Position numbers and translations under genes: made by a program. The notes below the pieces were generated by a model, which did no database searches, had not been told where the DNA came from, and was given only the letters and a program-made list of their open reading frames with translations. A stretch of DNA of 47,229 nt from Clostridiales bacterium (lineage in GTDB: Bacteria; Bacillota; Clostridia; Lachnospirales; WRAX01): assembly GCA_031265685.1 (NCBI GenBank), contig JAISCI010000003.1:1-47229 (forward strand), written 5' to 3'. Below are positions 30,073-39,081 of this stretch, piece after piece (the first letter of the stretch is position 1; each line of letters opens with the position of its first letter).

Positions 30073-31236
30073 TTGGCGGAAAGAAGAGGCGCGAACCGCG
30101 CTTGGGTTATCGTCATCCTGATGATGCTGGCGGCGGTGTTCGCGGTTATGTTCGCGCTGGATGTGTTCGGCGTGCCGCGGCCATCCGGGCGGGACGCGTC
30201 CGGGGAAGCGGCGCTGACGGAGACGGGGCTTTCCGCTCGGTTCGACTCGTCCGCGAATACATTGGCCGCCGCGTCGCCGTCGGGGCTTTACGCCGTAACC
30301 AAGGACGGCGTCCGGCTGTTCGACCATTCGCTGACGGAGACGCGCGCGGCGGCTTTCAACCTCACGGATCCGGAGATAACGATTCGCGGGGACGTCGCCG
30401 GGATATGGGAATACGAGGGGCGGGCGGCGTTCGTGTTCACTCCGGACGGGATACTCCGGCGGATCGATTGCTCCGACCCGATCATCAATATGAGTGTCGG
30501 CGCGAACGGCTCGGCGGCGGTTATAACGCGCGCCGGCGCGGGCTACAGGCTTTCGGCGACGGATAAAGCCGGTAACGAGCTGAAGCGCGGCGTGTTTGAC
30601 AAAGGGAATAAATACCCGACCGGCGCGGCGCTCTCGCCGGACGGCAAGTGGCTGGCCGTCGCGTTTTTGGATATTGTCGGCGCGCGGATGAACGCCAGCT
30701 TGGCTTTCACGCGGCTCGACTCGGGCGCGTCGTTCGAGTACGCGGATTCGGTAGCGGCGAGTCTTGGGTCCAATCCGGACGAAATAATCGCGGATACGCG
30801 TTTCTCGCCGGACGGCGGCGCGTTATACGCCGCGACGGACAAGCGCCTGTTCCGCGTGGACATGGACGCGCCATCCGCCGAGAAATGGAGCTATAGCTTC
30901 GGCGGCGAGGTGTCCGCGTTCGCGTTCGACGGGGATTACGGCGCGGCTGCCGCCGTCGGCGGGAAGGTCGCGTATATATCGCTCGAGACGGGCGGGGAAC
31001 TGTGGAACGCGGAAGTATCGGAGCGCAAGGCGGTGACGTTTCTGTCGGCGGACGGCGGAGTCGTCGCCGGGGCGGACGGGATGTTCGCGGCTTTCGCGCG
31101 GGACGGCGCGGAACTTTGGCGCTGGAGCGCCGCAGGGGGAAACGCGGCGCTGTATTTCTTTGGGAATACGGCGCGGGCGGTGGTCGTAGATAAGGAAGAA
31201 GCTAGAGTGCTGGAAGCTGGAAACAAGAAAGAATAG
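30073..31236 (+). CDS. DUF5711-like membrane-anchored beta-propeller protein
   Basis: The 387-residue product has a short cytoplasmic start, one span at about 10-30 (WVIVILMMLAAVFAVMFALD) and an extracellular part built of repeated strands such as ASPSGLYAVTKDGVRLF, ALSPDGKWLAVAFLD and RFSPDGGALYAATDKRLF, which suggests a beta-propeller. This fits DUF5711, common in Clostridia and without known function. The TTG start at 30073 has GAGGTGATCG ahead of it. The last codons (EEARVLEAGNKKE and TAG) are written in family D-like sequence. pheS follows after 9 bp. Confidence 0.75.
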   Translation: MAERRGANRAWVIVILMMLAAVFAVMFALDVFGVPRPSGRDASGEAALTETGLSARFDSSANTLAAASPSGLYAVTKDGVRLFDHSLTETRAAAFNLTDPEITIRGDVAGIWEYEGRAAFVFTPDGILRRIDCSDPIINMSVGANGSAAVITRAGAGYRLSATDKAGNELKRGVFDKGNKYPTGAALSPDGKWLAVAFLDIVGARMNASLAFTRLDSGASFEYADSVAASLGSNPDEIIADTRFSPDGGALYAATDKRLFRVDMDAPSAEKWSYSFGGEVSAFAFDGDYGAAAAVGGKVAYISLETGGELWNAEVSERKAVTFLSADGGVVAGADGMFAAFARDGAELWRWSAAGGNAALYFFGNTARAVVVDKEEARVLEAGNKKE

Positions 31237-31245
31237 AGGAATGAT

Positions 31246-32283
31246 ATGCGCGAAGAGTTGGAACAAATAAAGCGTGAGGCCGCCGAGGGTATTCGGGCGG
31301 CTGGCGGCGTCAAAGAGCTGGAAGAACTGCGCGTGGCGCTGTTGGGCAAGAAAGGGCGGCTTACGGGGATTCTTAAGGGCATGGGCCGGCTGTCCGCCGA
31401 GGAGCGGCCGGCGCTCGGGCAGCTCGCGAACGAAGCGCGTGACTTCATCGAGGGGGGCATATCGGCGGCGAAGGCCGAGTTGTCCCGCAAAGCGACGCTG
31501 GCGCGGCTCGCGGCCGAGACGATCGACGTGACGCTGCCAGGCAAGGCCCGCGCCCGGGGTCATTATCACCCGATGACGACCGCCATGGAGGAACTGAAAC
31601 GGATTTTCCTCGGCATGAGGTACGAGATTGCCGAGGGTCCGGATATTGAGACGGAATACTATAATTTCGACGCGCTTAATATCCCAAGTGATCACCCCGC
31701 CCGCGACGAGCAGGATACGTTCTATGTCGAGGGGAAGGACGCGGATGGCGGCGGCTTCGCGCTGCGGACGGCTACGTCCCCGGTGCAGGCGCGGACGATG
31801 GAGCGTGGCAGGCTGCCTATCCGCATGATCTGCCCCGGCCAGGTGTTCCGCGCGGACGAGGTGGACGCGACGCATTCTCCGGTTTTCCATCAGATGGAAG
31901 GACTGGTTGTGGACAAGGGCGTAACGTTCGGCGACCTCAAGGGGGCGCTGATGGTGTTCGCGCGGGAGTTTCTGGGCGAGGACACACGCGCGCGCTTCCG
32001 TCCGCACTATTTCCCGTTCACCGAGCCTTCCGCCGAGATGGACGTATCGTGTTTCAAGTGCGGCGGCGCCGGCTGCAACGTATGCAAGGGCGAAGGCTGG
32101 ATCGAGGTGCTGGGATGCGGCATGGTTCACCCGCGCGTGCTCGAGATGCGCGGCATCGATCCGGCGGTTTACTCGGGCTTCGCCTTCGGAATGGGGCTGG
32201 AGCGTATAGCGATGCTGCGCGGCGCGATCTCCGATATGCGTCTGCTGTTCGAGAACGACGTTAATTTCCTTAATCAGTTCTAG
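31246..32283 (+). CDS. pheS: Phenylalanyl-tRNA synthetase alpha subunit
   Basis: PheS is the catalytic half of the class II synthetase that charges tRNA-Phe. The 345-residue protein has an N-terminal coiled coil (about 1-85), motif 2 and its surroundings with TSPVQARTME and RVFRADEVDATHSPVFHQ-like sequence (GQVFRADEVDATHSPVFHQ), EPSAEMDVSC, and motif 3 GFAFGMGLERIAMLR. Length is usual. The ATG follows AGAGGAATGAT. There is no room for a T-box leader between it and the upstream gene. Confidence 0.97.
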   Translation: MREELEQIKREAAEGIRAAGGVKELEELRVALLGKKGRLTGILKGMGRLSAEERPALGQLANEARDFIEGGISAAKAELSRKATLARLAAETIDVTLPGKARARGHYHPMTTAMEELKRIFLGMRYEIAEGPDIETEYYNFDALNIPSDHPARDEQDTFYVEGKDADGGGFALRTATSPVQARTMERGRLPIRMICPGQVFRADEVDATHSPVFHQMEGLVVDKGVTFGDLKGALMVFAREFLGEDTRARFRPHYFPFTEPSAEMDVSCFKCGGAGCNVCKGEGWIEVLGCGMVHPRVLEMRGIDPAVYSGFAFGMGLERIAMLRGAISDMRLLFENDVNFLNQF

Positions 32284-32294
32284 GAGGAAATATT

Positions 32295-34676
32295 ATGATA
32301 GTACCAATGTCGTGGCTGCGCGAGTACGCGGACGCGGACGTGTCCACGCGCGATTTCGCGGAGGATATAACCATGTTCGGCCAGAAAGTGGAGGCGATTA
32401 CGAAGCCCGGCGAACGGATCGACCGCATCGTCGTCGGGCGCGTCGCCGGGATAACCAAGCACGCGGGCGCGGACAAACTGCTTGTCACTAAGATTGACAC
32501 AGGCGGCAGGATGATACAGGTAGTGACCGGCGCGCGGAACCTCTCGGTCGGCGATTTCGTGCCCGTGGCGCTGGACGGCGCGACGCTGGCGAACGGGGTC
32601 ACGATCAAATCCGGGGAGCTGCGCGGGGAACTGTCGGAAGGTATGCTGTGCTCGATAGAGGAGCTGGGTTACACCCGGCATGATTATCCTGAAGCGCCCG
32701 AAAACGGGATATACGTATTCTCGGAGCCGCGGGAACCGGGAGCGGACGTCCGACCGATCCTCGAGCTTACCGACGAGGTGGTCGAATATGAGATTACAAG
32801 CAACCGCGCCGATTGTTTCTCGGTCGTCGGCATAGCGCGGGAGGTCGCCGCGATGTACGGAGGGCCGCTCCGCTTCCCGGACTGCTCGCCGGAGGAGCTG
32901 GGCGGCGGACGGGCGGCGGATCATATCGCCGTGCGGATCGACGCGCCGGAGCTTTGCCCAAGGTACGCCGCGCGGGTGATCAGGAACGCGCGGATAGGCG
33001 TCTCTCCGCAATGGCTGCGTCACAGGCTGACCGCCGCCGGGGTGCGGCCGATCAACTCGATTGTCGATATAACCAACTATGTGATGCTGGAGCTTGGGCA
33101 GCCTATGCACGCGTTTGATATTGACGAAATAGCCGGGCGGCGGATTATCGTCCGGAACGCGCGGGACGGCGAGACGTTCGTGACGCTGGATGGCCAGAGG
33201 CGCGAACTGGACGCGTCCATGCTCGTTATCGCCGATCCGGAGAAAGCCATCGCGATAGCGGGGATCATGGGCGGCGAGAACTCCAAAGTGACGGAGGGCG
33301 CCTCGGCGATACTGTTCGAGAGCGCGGCGTTCTCCGGACCGAATATACGGCGCTCGAGCAAGAAGCTGGGCCTTAGGACGGACGCCTCAAGCCGGTACGA
33401 GAAGGGGCTGGATCCGAACCTGGCGCTCGTCGCCGTCAACCGCGCCGCGCGGCTTGTCGAGCTGCTCGGCGTCGGCGAAGTCGTTCCGGGGGTCGTCGAT
33501 TGCTATCCGGGCGTGGTTTCGGACCGTGATGTGGCCTACACCGCCGACGGCGTCAACCGTCTGCTCGGCACGGATATATCGGGGGATGCGATGGCGTCTA
33601 TGCTGCGCCGGCTGGGGCTGTCGCCGTATCCGGGCGGCGTCTCGGCGCCCAGTTTCCGGCGGGATATAACGCGCGAAGCCGACGTAGCTGAGGAGATCGC
33701 GCGGGTATACGGCTATGACAATATCCCGGCGACGCTGGCTTCCGGCACTCCGACCGTCGGCAGGAAGAACCGCGAGCAGCTGCTGGAGGACAGACTGAAA
33801 GCCGCGATGGCCGCGAGCGGGTACTCCGAGGCGCTGACATACGCGTTTGAGAGTCCGAAAGCGTTCGACCGGCTGCTTCTGCCGGAGGATTCCGAGCTGC
33901 GGCGCGCGGCTCGGCTGGTCAATCCGCTGGGCGAGGATTTCAGCGTAATGCGCACGTCGATGGCGAACGCTATCCTTACGGCGCTGGCGGCGAATTACAG
34001 CAAGCGGAACGAATCCGCGGCGCTGTACGAGATAACGAAGGTATACAGGCCGTCGGCGCTGCCGCTTCAGGATCTGCCGGACGAGCCGAAGGTTCTCGCG
34101 TTCGGAATATATGGCGGGGCGGATTTCTATGATATTAAAGGCGCGGCGGAGGCGGCTGCCGCGTCCGCCGGGGCGGAGGCCGATTTCGAGCGGACGGCGG
34201 ATGTGCCGTTCCTGCATCCGGGGCGCGCGGCATACGTCTCTGTCGGCGGGGAACGCGCCGGGTATATCGGAGAGGTTCACCCGGACGTGCTGGCGGCATA
34301 CGGCATCGGCGAGCGAGCATATGTCGCGGAACTGTTCGTCGCGCCGATTTACGCGAACGCGATCGACAGGCCGGCGTACAAACCGTTGGGGCGGTTCCCG
34401 GCGGCGCGTCGGGACGTAGCTCTGATCGTGCCGGAAGGCGTTCCCGCCAAAGCCGTGGAGCGGGCGATACTCGCGTCGGCGGGGGCGTATATCGAGAGCG
34501 CGAAGCTGTTCGACGTGTACCGCGGCGCCGGCGTCGCGGACGGGCGCAAGTCGCTGGCGTACAGTTTGTCGTTCCGGTCGCCGGACCGGACGCTGACGGA
34601 CGCGCAGGCGGACGAGGGCGTTAAGTCGGCGCTGGTTCGTCTGGCGGACGAGTTTGACGCGCGTCCGCGTGTATGA
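32295..34676 (+). CDS. pheT: Phenylalanyl-tRNA synthetase beta subunit
   Basis: PheT carries the tRNA-binding and editing parts of the synthetase. The 793-residue protein has the N-terminal tRNA-binding domain (VVGRVAGITKHAGADKLLVT), B3/B4 editing domain with INSIVDITNYVMLELGQPMH, B5, the catalytic-like core with ARVYGYDNIPATL, and the C-terminal FDX-ACB anticodon-binding domain (RFPAARRDVALIV). Length is typical. AGGAGG lies upstream of the ATG. Its TGA stop overlaps an ATG (34673) that opens a frame through family A repeats into the V-ATPase operon. Confidence 0.97.
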   Translation: MIVPMSWLREYADADVSTRDFAEDITMFGQKVEAITKPGERIDRIVVGRVAGITKHAGADKLLVTKIDTGGRMIQVVTGARNLSVGDFVPVALDGATLANGVTIKSGELRGELSEGMLCSIEELGYTRHDYPEAPENGIYVFSEPREPGADVRPILELTDEVVEYEITSNRADCFSVVGIAREVAAMYGGPLRFPDCSPEELGGGRAADHIAVRIDAPELCPRYAARVIRNARIGVSPQWLRHRLTAAGVRPINSIVDITNYVMLELGQPMHAFDIDEIAGRRIIVRNARDGETFVTLDGQRRELDASMLVIADPEKAIAIAGIMGGENSKVTEGASAILFESAAFSGPNIRRSSKKLGLRTDASSRYEKGLDPNLALVAVNRAARLVELLGVGEVVPGVVDCYPGVVSDRDVAYTADGVNRLLGTDISGDAMASMLRRLGLSPYPGGVSAPSFRRDITREADVAEEIARVYGYDNIPATLASGTPTVGRKNREQLLEDRLKAAMAASGYSEALTYAFESPKAFDRLLLPEDSELRRAARLVNPLGEDFSVMRTSMANAILTALAANYSKRNESAALYEITKVYRPSALPLQDLPDEPKVLAFGIYGGADFYDIKGAAEAAAASAGAEADFERTADVPFLHPGRAAYVSVGGERAGYIGEVHPDVLAAYGIGERAYVAELFVAPIYANAIDRPAYKPLGRFPAARRDVALIVPEGVPAKAVERAILASAGAYIESAKLFDVYRGAGVADGRKSLAYSLSFRSPDRTLTDAQADEGVKSALVRLADEFDARPRV

Positions 34677-34852
34677 AGTTTGCGGCACCAGAATTTTGCG
34701 TGACAGAATTTTGCTCGATTCACGCAAAATTCATCCAAGCAAAATTCTCCAGGCAAACTTCTATGAAGTTTGCGGTACCAGAATTTTGCGTGACAGAATT
34801 TTGCTCGATTCACACAAAATTCATCCACGCAAAATTCATCCAGGCAAACTTC
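34675..34852. repeat. Duplicated three-level nested family A palindrome
   Basis: Two direct copies (34675-34761 and 34765-34852, period 90) each hold three palindromes inside one another: outer GAAGTTTGC/GCAAACTTC, middle GAATTTTGC/GCAAAATTC, inner GAATTTTGC-TCGATTCAC-GCAAAATTC. They differ at only a few positions (GGCACC vs GGTACC, CACGC vs CACAC, ATTCTCC vs ATTCATCC). The array starts inside the pheT stop codon and ends before the subunit G ribosome site. Confidence 0.93.
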
Positions 34853-34876
34853 CTGCGGAGAAATGGGGCGGATCCG

Positions 34877-35197
34877 TTGAAAGATGAGATAATCGGCCGG
34901 ATAATAGCGCTTGAGGAGCACGTCCGCGAGGTCATGTCCGAAGCGCGCGAAAAACAGCGGACGCTGCCCGAACGCGTCCACGAGAAGCAGAGTAAAATAG
35001 AGAAGCACCTGAAACAGGAGTACGACTCCAGCCTGAAGAAATCGGCGGAAGCTCTCACGCGCGAATGCGACGAACAAATCGCCGAAGTGGTGAAATCCAA
35101 GGAGCGCCGGCTGCGCGAGATGGACGACGAATTCGCGCGCGGGCGAGCCGCCTGGGCGGACGAGATATTCCGAAAGATCTTGGATTGGGAAGAATGA
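34877..35197 (+). CDS. V-type ATPase peripheral-stalk subunit (G/H type)
   Basis: The 106-residue protein is almost wholly helical and charged (ALEEHVREVMSEAREKQRT, then EKQSKIEKHLKQEYDSSLKK), as expected for the stalk subunit G/H that pairs with subunit E. I chose the TTG at 34877, with GGAG and GGGGCGG upstream. The same frame is open for 68 more codons to an ATG at 34673 that overlaps the pheT stop, and that stretch is made entirely of family A repeats. If that ATG is used, the protein has a cysteine-containing repeated extension (PEFCVTEFCSIH twice). It is the first gene of the ATPase operon and overlaps subunit C by ATGA. Confidence 0.8.
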   Translation: MKDEIIGRIIALEEHVREVMSEAREKQRTLPERVHEKQSKIEKHLKQEYDSSLKKSAEALTRECDEQIAEVVKSKERRLREMDDEFARGRAAWADEIFRKILDWEE

Positions 35198-36279
35198 TGG
35201 CCGTGCTTTCCGACATGATCGAGTATTCCGCGCTTTCCGCGAAGCTGAGGGCGCTCTCCGCTAGACTGCTGACCGAGGACGACTACCGTGGCCTCGCGGC
35301 CGCCAAGTCTGTGCGGGATTTCGCCGAGCGGCTCTTTGACGGGAATCGTTTCGACGACTACACGCCGGAGCTGCGCGAGGCGGCGGCTGGCGGGCGCGTC
35401 ACGCTCGAGAAGGGGCTGCTGCAGTCGCTCTATCCCAGCCTGCCGGGTATATTCATGTTCCTGCGCGACGAAAACGCGCGGAAATATCTCGACGCGGTTA
35501 TTCTGCGGTACAGAGCGGACATAATAAAAGGTATGATCCGCGCCGTATTCGACCGAAGGCCGATCAGCGATCTGACGCCGCGCTACAGCCGGTTTCTGCG
35601 GCGGCGCATGGGCGTGGATCTGGATCAGCTCGCCGCCGCCCAGAATATTCCGGAATTTCTCCGGCGGCTGGGCGCGTCCGAGTTCGCGGACGCCGTGAAG
35701 AACATCAACGCCGAGAACCCGACGCTGTTCGACTTCGAGACGCAGATAGACTTCTTCTGCTACCGGACGAAATGGGACGAGACGCGCCGGCGGCTTTCGG
35801 GCGCGAATCTCGCGTCCGCGCGGCGCGTCAACGGCGAGGAGATAGACATGATCAACATCTCGCACATATACCGGCTAAAGAACCACTACGAGCTGGGCGA
35901 GTCGATCATCTACTCGTGCATAGCGCCGATTCAGTATAAACTGAAAAAATCCGAGCTGAACGCGCTTGTCCACGCGGCGACGGACGCGGAATTCGCCGAC
36001 ATACTCGAGCGCTCGCATTACAGGGACGTATTCACGGGACGCCCGCTCGCGGAGATAGAGCGTTCCGTCACGGCCGGAAGGCTGCGCGCGCACCTTGAGG
36101 AGGAGCGCCGGCACCCGTTCTCGTTAGCCATCGTGACGTCATATCTCTATAAAAAGAGGCTCGAGGTTCGCAATCTTGTGACGCTGACGGAGTGCGTGCG
36201 CTACGGCATAGGATCCGAGCCGGCCATGCGTAAAATTTTGGTGCCAAACGGAAAAGGAAGCGACCTCAGCAGTGGTTAA
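35194..36279 (+). CDS. ntpC: V-type ATP synthase subunit C
   Basis: Subunit C (d-like) joins the central stalk to the membrane rotor ring. The 361-residue helical protein matches the vATP-synt_AC39 family: EYSALSAKLRALSARLL at the start, YRADIIKGMIRAVFDRR, and the C-terminal PFSLAIVTSYLYKKRLEVRNL with LTECVRYGI. The start overlaps the subunit G stop (ATGA at 35194); a second ATG follows directly. It overlaps the subunit I start by 8 bp. Confidence 0.93.
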   Translation: MMAVLSDMIEYSALSAKLRALSARLLTEDDYRGLAAAKSVRDFAERLFDGNRFDDYTPELREAAAGGRVTLEKGLLQSLYPSLPGIFMFLRDENARKYLDAVILRYRADIIKGMIRAVFDRRPISDLTPRYSRFLRRRMGVDLDQLAAAQNIPEFLRRLGASEFADAVKNINAENPTLFDFETQIDFFCYRTKWDETRRRLSGANLASARRVNGEEIDMINISHIYRLKNHYELGESIIYSCIAPIQYKLKKSELNALVHAATDAEFADILERSHYRDVFTGRPLAEIERSVTAGRLRAHLEEERRHPFSLAIVTSYLYKKRLEVRNLVTLTECVRYGIGSEPAMRKILVPNGKGSDLSSG

Positions 36280-38185
36280 GAAAATGAAATTCGTCAATAT
36301 AATGGGACCCACGGACGATATAGTCCGCGTCAAGGAACAGTACCTGTCCAAATACGAGATACAGATAGAGGACGCCGTCAAAGAGATGGGCGCGACGAAC
36401 AAGGACATCACGTTCTTTTCGGAGGCGAACCCGCTTGCGGCTCCTCTTAAGGAGATAGAGCGGATCGCCCGGACGGTCCGGGCGGACGCGGACTCGCCCG
36501 CAAAGGATATGACGCCGGACGAGTCGCTGGCTCTCATCGGCGATATTAAGGCGCGCGCGGAGGATTTTGAGAACCGCCGCGCTCTGCTTCAGTCGCGCAG
36601 GAACCATCTGGAGGAGTTGGCGCGGGAACTGCTGCCGTTCTCCGAGCTGGACTTCCCGATCGAGAAGCTCTACAATTTCAGCTTTATCGAGTACCGTTTC
36701 GGGCGCATCCCGATCTCGGGCTATAAGACTTTCGAGACGTACCTGTATTCCAACGCCGCCATGCTGTTCGCGAAAATACATACCGACGCGGAGTATGTCT
36801 GGGGCGTATACTTTGTTCCGACTACGATGCATGAGAAAGTGGACGCGATATTCGCGTCGCTCTATTTCGAGCGCGTCGAGCTGTCCGAGGAACTGCACGG
36901 CAAGCCGCAGGTCGCGTTCCGCAACACGCGCGGAGAGATAGCGGCTCTCGACGCCGAGATAAACTCGCTCCGCCAGGAAGAGGCCGAGGCGCTGGGCGCG
37001 CGTCGGGAGGAGATCGCCGGGGCGCTGCGGACGATCGGAGAGCGGTACGCCTTCAACGAGATGCAGAAACTGGTCGCGAAGACGCGCGACGGCTTCTATA
37101 TAATAGTAGGCTGGACGACGGCGGCGGACGCCGCGAAGCTTTCCGCCGAGGCCGCTCTCGACGATAACATAACGGTCATCGTCAAGGACGAGTCGCCGAA
37201 CATAAAGAGCAAACCGCCGACGAAGCTCTCGAACTTCGCGCTGTTCCGCCCTTTCGAGTTCTACGTGATGATGTACGGCCTGCCGAGCTACAATGAGATA
37301 GACCCGACGCCGTTCTTCGCGCTGACATATACTATCCTCTTCGGCATGATGTTCGGGGATCTGGGGCAGGGGATACTGCTCTCGGCGGCCGGCTTGCTCA
37401 TGTACAGGGCGCGGAGGATGCCGGTCGGGAAGATACTGGCCGTCGTCGGTCTGTCCAGCGCGGTGTTCGGGCTGCTGTTCGGCAGCGTGTTCGGATACGA
37501 GGATATAATCGAGCCGCTCTGGATATCGCCGCTCAAATCGACTGACAACATCATGCTGATACTCGTCGTAGCGGTCGGCTTCGGGATGGTCATGAATGTC
37601 AGCGCGATGGTGATTCAGATGCTGAACGCCGCGAAGCGCAAGGATTACGGCAGCCTGCTCTTCTCGCCGAACGGCGTTTCGGGCGTACTGTTCTACGTGT
37701 TCGTCATAACGCTGGCGCTCTCGGTATATTTGGGGCGGGACGTATTCCCCGCGGGGATCGCCGCTCTCGGCGTCGGGTTGCCGCTTCTGTTCATCGCCGT
37801 CCGCGAGCCGCTCTCGAACATGCTGGCGAAGCGCCGCAAGCTGATCCACGGTTCCGCCGGCTCGTTCCTGCTTGAGACGACGTTCGAGCTGGCCGAGGTG
37901 CTGCTCAGTTTCTTCACCAACACGCTGTCGTTCGTGCGCGTCGGGGCGCTGGCGCTCTGCCACGCCGGTATGATGGGCGTAGTGACGTATTTGGCGCATG
38001 TGGAGCGCGGCAGCCCCGGCAACATTGCCGTAATGATAGCCGGCAACCTGATCGTGATGTGTCTTGAGGCGCTGCTGGTCAGCATTCAGACGCTGAGGCT
38101 GCAGTATTACGAGATGTTCAGCCGCTTCTACGGCGGCGCCGGAAAGGCCTTCAAGGCGTTCAAACCGAATTCGGACGATAAATGA
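36272..38185 (+). CDS. ntpI: V-type ATP synthase subunit I
   Basis: Subunit I (the a-type stator) forms the ion half-channels against the K ring. The 637-residue protein has a soluble N-terminal half with coiled coils (MVKKMKFVNIMGPTDDIVRV onward) and a membrane half of about seven spans starting near ALTYTILFGMMFGDLGQGIL. The key arginine region is likely TLSFVRVGALALCHAGMMG. The GTG start at 36272 overlaps the subunit C end. A family B element begins at its stop codon. Confidence 0.94.
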   Translation: MVKKMKFVNIMGPTDDIVRVKEQYLSKYEIQIEDAVKEMGATNKDITFFSEANPLAAPLKEIERIARTVRADADSPAKDMTPDESLALIGDIKARAEDFENRRALLQSRRNHLEELARELLPFSELDFPIEKLYNFSFIEYRFGRIPISGYKTFETYLYSNAAMLFAKIHTDAEYVWGVYFVPTTMHEKVDAIFASLYFERVELSEELHGKPQVAFRNTRGEIAALDAEINSLRQEEAEALGARREEIAGALRTIGERYAFNEMQKLVAKTRDGFYIIVGWTTAADAAKLSAEAALDDNITVIVKDESPNIKSKPPTKLSNFALFRPFEFYVMMYGLPSYNEIDPTPFFALTYTILFGMMFGDLGQGILLSAAGLLMYRARRMPVGKILAVVGLSSAVFGLLFGSVFGYEDIIEPLWISPLKSTDNIMLILVVAVGFGMVMNVSAMVIQMLNAAKRKDYGSLLFSPNGVSGVLFYVFVITLALSVYLGRDVFPAGIAALGVGLPLLFIAVREPLSNMLAKRRKLIHGSAGSFLLETTFELAEVLLSFFTNTLSFVRVGALALCHAGMMGVVTYLAHVERGSPGNIAVMIAGNLIVMCLEALLVSIQTLRLQYYEMFSRFYGGAGKAFKAFKPNSDDK

Positions 38186-38312
38186 TACTAATTCTATTGC
38201 AAAGGACGCCGAATATTTTTCGGTCCGCGCCTGGGAATTTGCCTGCTTCACGCAAAATTCCGATACGCAAGCTCGAAAAAATATTCGGCGCAAATCTAAA
38301 CGCAATCAGTAT
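38185..38312. repeat. Family B element with nested family A unit, between subunits I and K
   Basis: Ends ATACTAATT and AATCAGTAT are near inverted copies. Inside, GCCGAATATTTTTCG pairs with CGAAAAAATATTCGGC. In the centre sits a family A palindrome (GGAATTTGC, CTGCTTCAC, GCAAAATTCC, 38234-38261). The element starts in the subunit I stop and ends 16 bp before the subunit K ATG. Confidence 0.85.
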
Positions 38313-38327
38313 GAGAAGGGGAGAGTT

Positions 38328-38759
38328 ATGGAACGGATCGTTACAGCGATTCTGGCGGCGGCCATCGCAATACCCGTCGGGTGCTTCTTCATCATGAACC
38401 GCAGGGATCCGGCGGGATCCAGACGGCGTTTCAGGCGGACGCTCGCCGTCAACGCCGTGTCGTTCTTCGGCGCGCTTATCGTGGGGTCGGCTCTGATGCT
38501 GTCCACCGCCTACGCCGAGGGCGCGGCCGCCGCCGATACCAGCTGGTACGGCACGGCGTGCCTGGCGGCGGCCCTGGCCACGGGAGCCAGCTGCGTAGGC
38601 GCGGGTATCGCGGTATCCGCCGCCGCTTCCGCCGCGCTCGGCGCGCTCAGCGAGAACGAGGGCATAATGGGCAAGGCCATGATCTTTGTCGCGCTTGCGG
38701 AAGGCGTCGCGATCTACGGACTCATCATCTCGATCATGATACTGGGCAAGGTGGTCTGA
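38328..38759 (+). CDS. ntpK: V-type ATP synthase subunit K (rotor ring proteolipid)
   Basis: Subunit K forms the membrane rotor ring that carries the ions. The 143-residue protein has four hydrophobic spans. The second hairpin is well conserved: AALATGASCVGAGIAVSAAA, then LGALSENEG in the loop, then IFVALAEGVAIYGLIISIMI with the ion-binding glutamate in LAEG. The first hairpin (about residues 4-22 and 43-66) is less like the second and appears to lack its own carboxylate, so one ion per protomer pair of hairpins is likely. Whether H+ or Na+ is moved cannot be settled here. GGGGAGAG precedes the ATG. Confidence 0.92.
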   Translation: MERIVTAILAAAIAIPVGCFFIMNRRDPAGSRRRFRRTLAVNAVSFFGALIVGSALMLSTAYAEGAAAADTSWYGTACLAAALATGASCVGAGIAVSAAASAALGALSENEGIMGKAMIFVALAEGVAIYGLIISIMILGKVV

Positions 38760-38762
38760 CGC

Positions 38763-39071
38763 GTGAAGGTATTCCTGATTTCGGATAACGACGACACGAT
38801 GGTCGGGATGCGTTTGGCGGGGGTCGAGGGCGTCATCGCGCACGACGCGTATAAGTTCAAGCTGGAGCTGGGCCGCGCCGCCGCCGATAAAGATATCGCC
38901 GTAGTCATCATAACGGAGAAGCTCTCTCGCGGCTTCCCGGAGACGGTCCGCGCGGCCAAGCTCGACAAGAACCTTCCGCTCATCGTCGAGATACCCGACC
39001 GCCACGGCACCGAACGCAAGCCCGACTTCCTGACGCATTACGTGCGCGAAGCCGTCGGGATAAAGATCTGA
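38763..39071 (+). CDS. ntpF: V-type ATP synthase subunit F
   Basis: Subunit F sits on the central stalk with D and tunes its activity. The 102-residue protein matches the family: VFLISDNDDTMVGMRLAGVEG at the start, DIAVVIITEKLS in the middle and LIVEIPDRHG near the end. It begins with GTG three bases after the subunit K stop. Length is normal. Confidence 0.93.
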   Translation: MKVFLISDNDDTMVGMRLAGVEGVIAHDAYKFKLELGRAAADKDIAVVIITEKLSRGFPETVRAAKLDKNLPLIVEIPDRHGTERKPDFLTHYVREAVGIKI

Positions 39072-39081
39072 GGCGATATGT

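Noticed and set aside
31237-31246. T-box or other leader control of pheST
   Set aside because: Only 9 bp separate the upstream gene from pheS, so there is no room for such a leader.
36266-38305. Very long minus-strand frame opposite V-ATPase subunit I
   Set aside because: It has no recognisable motifs and is the antisense of a clear gene. High GC third positions remove stops on the opposite strand, as also seen opposite recJ and pheT.
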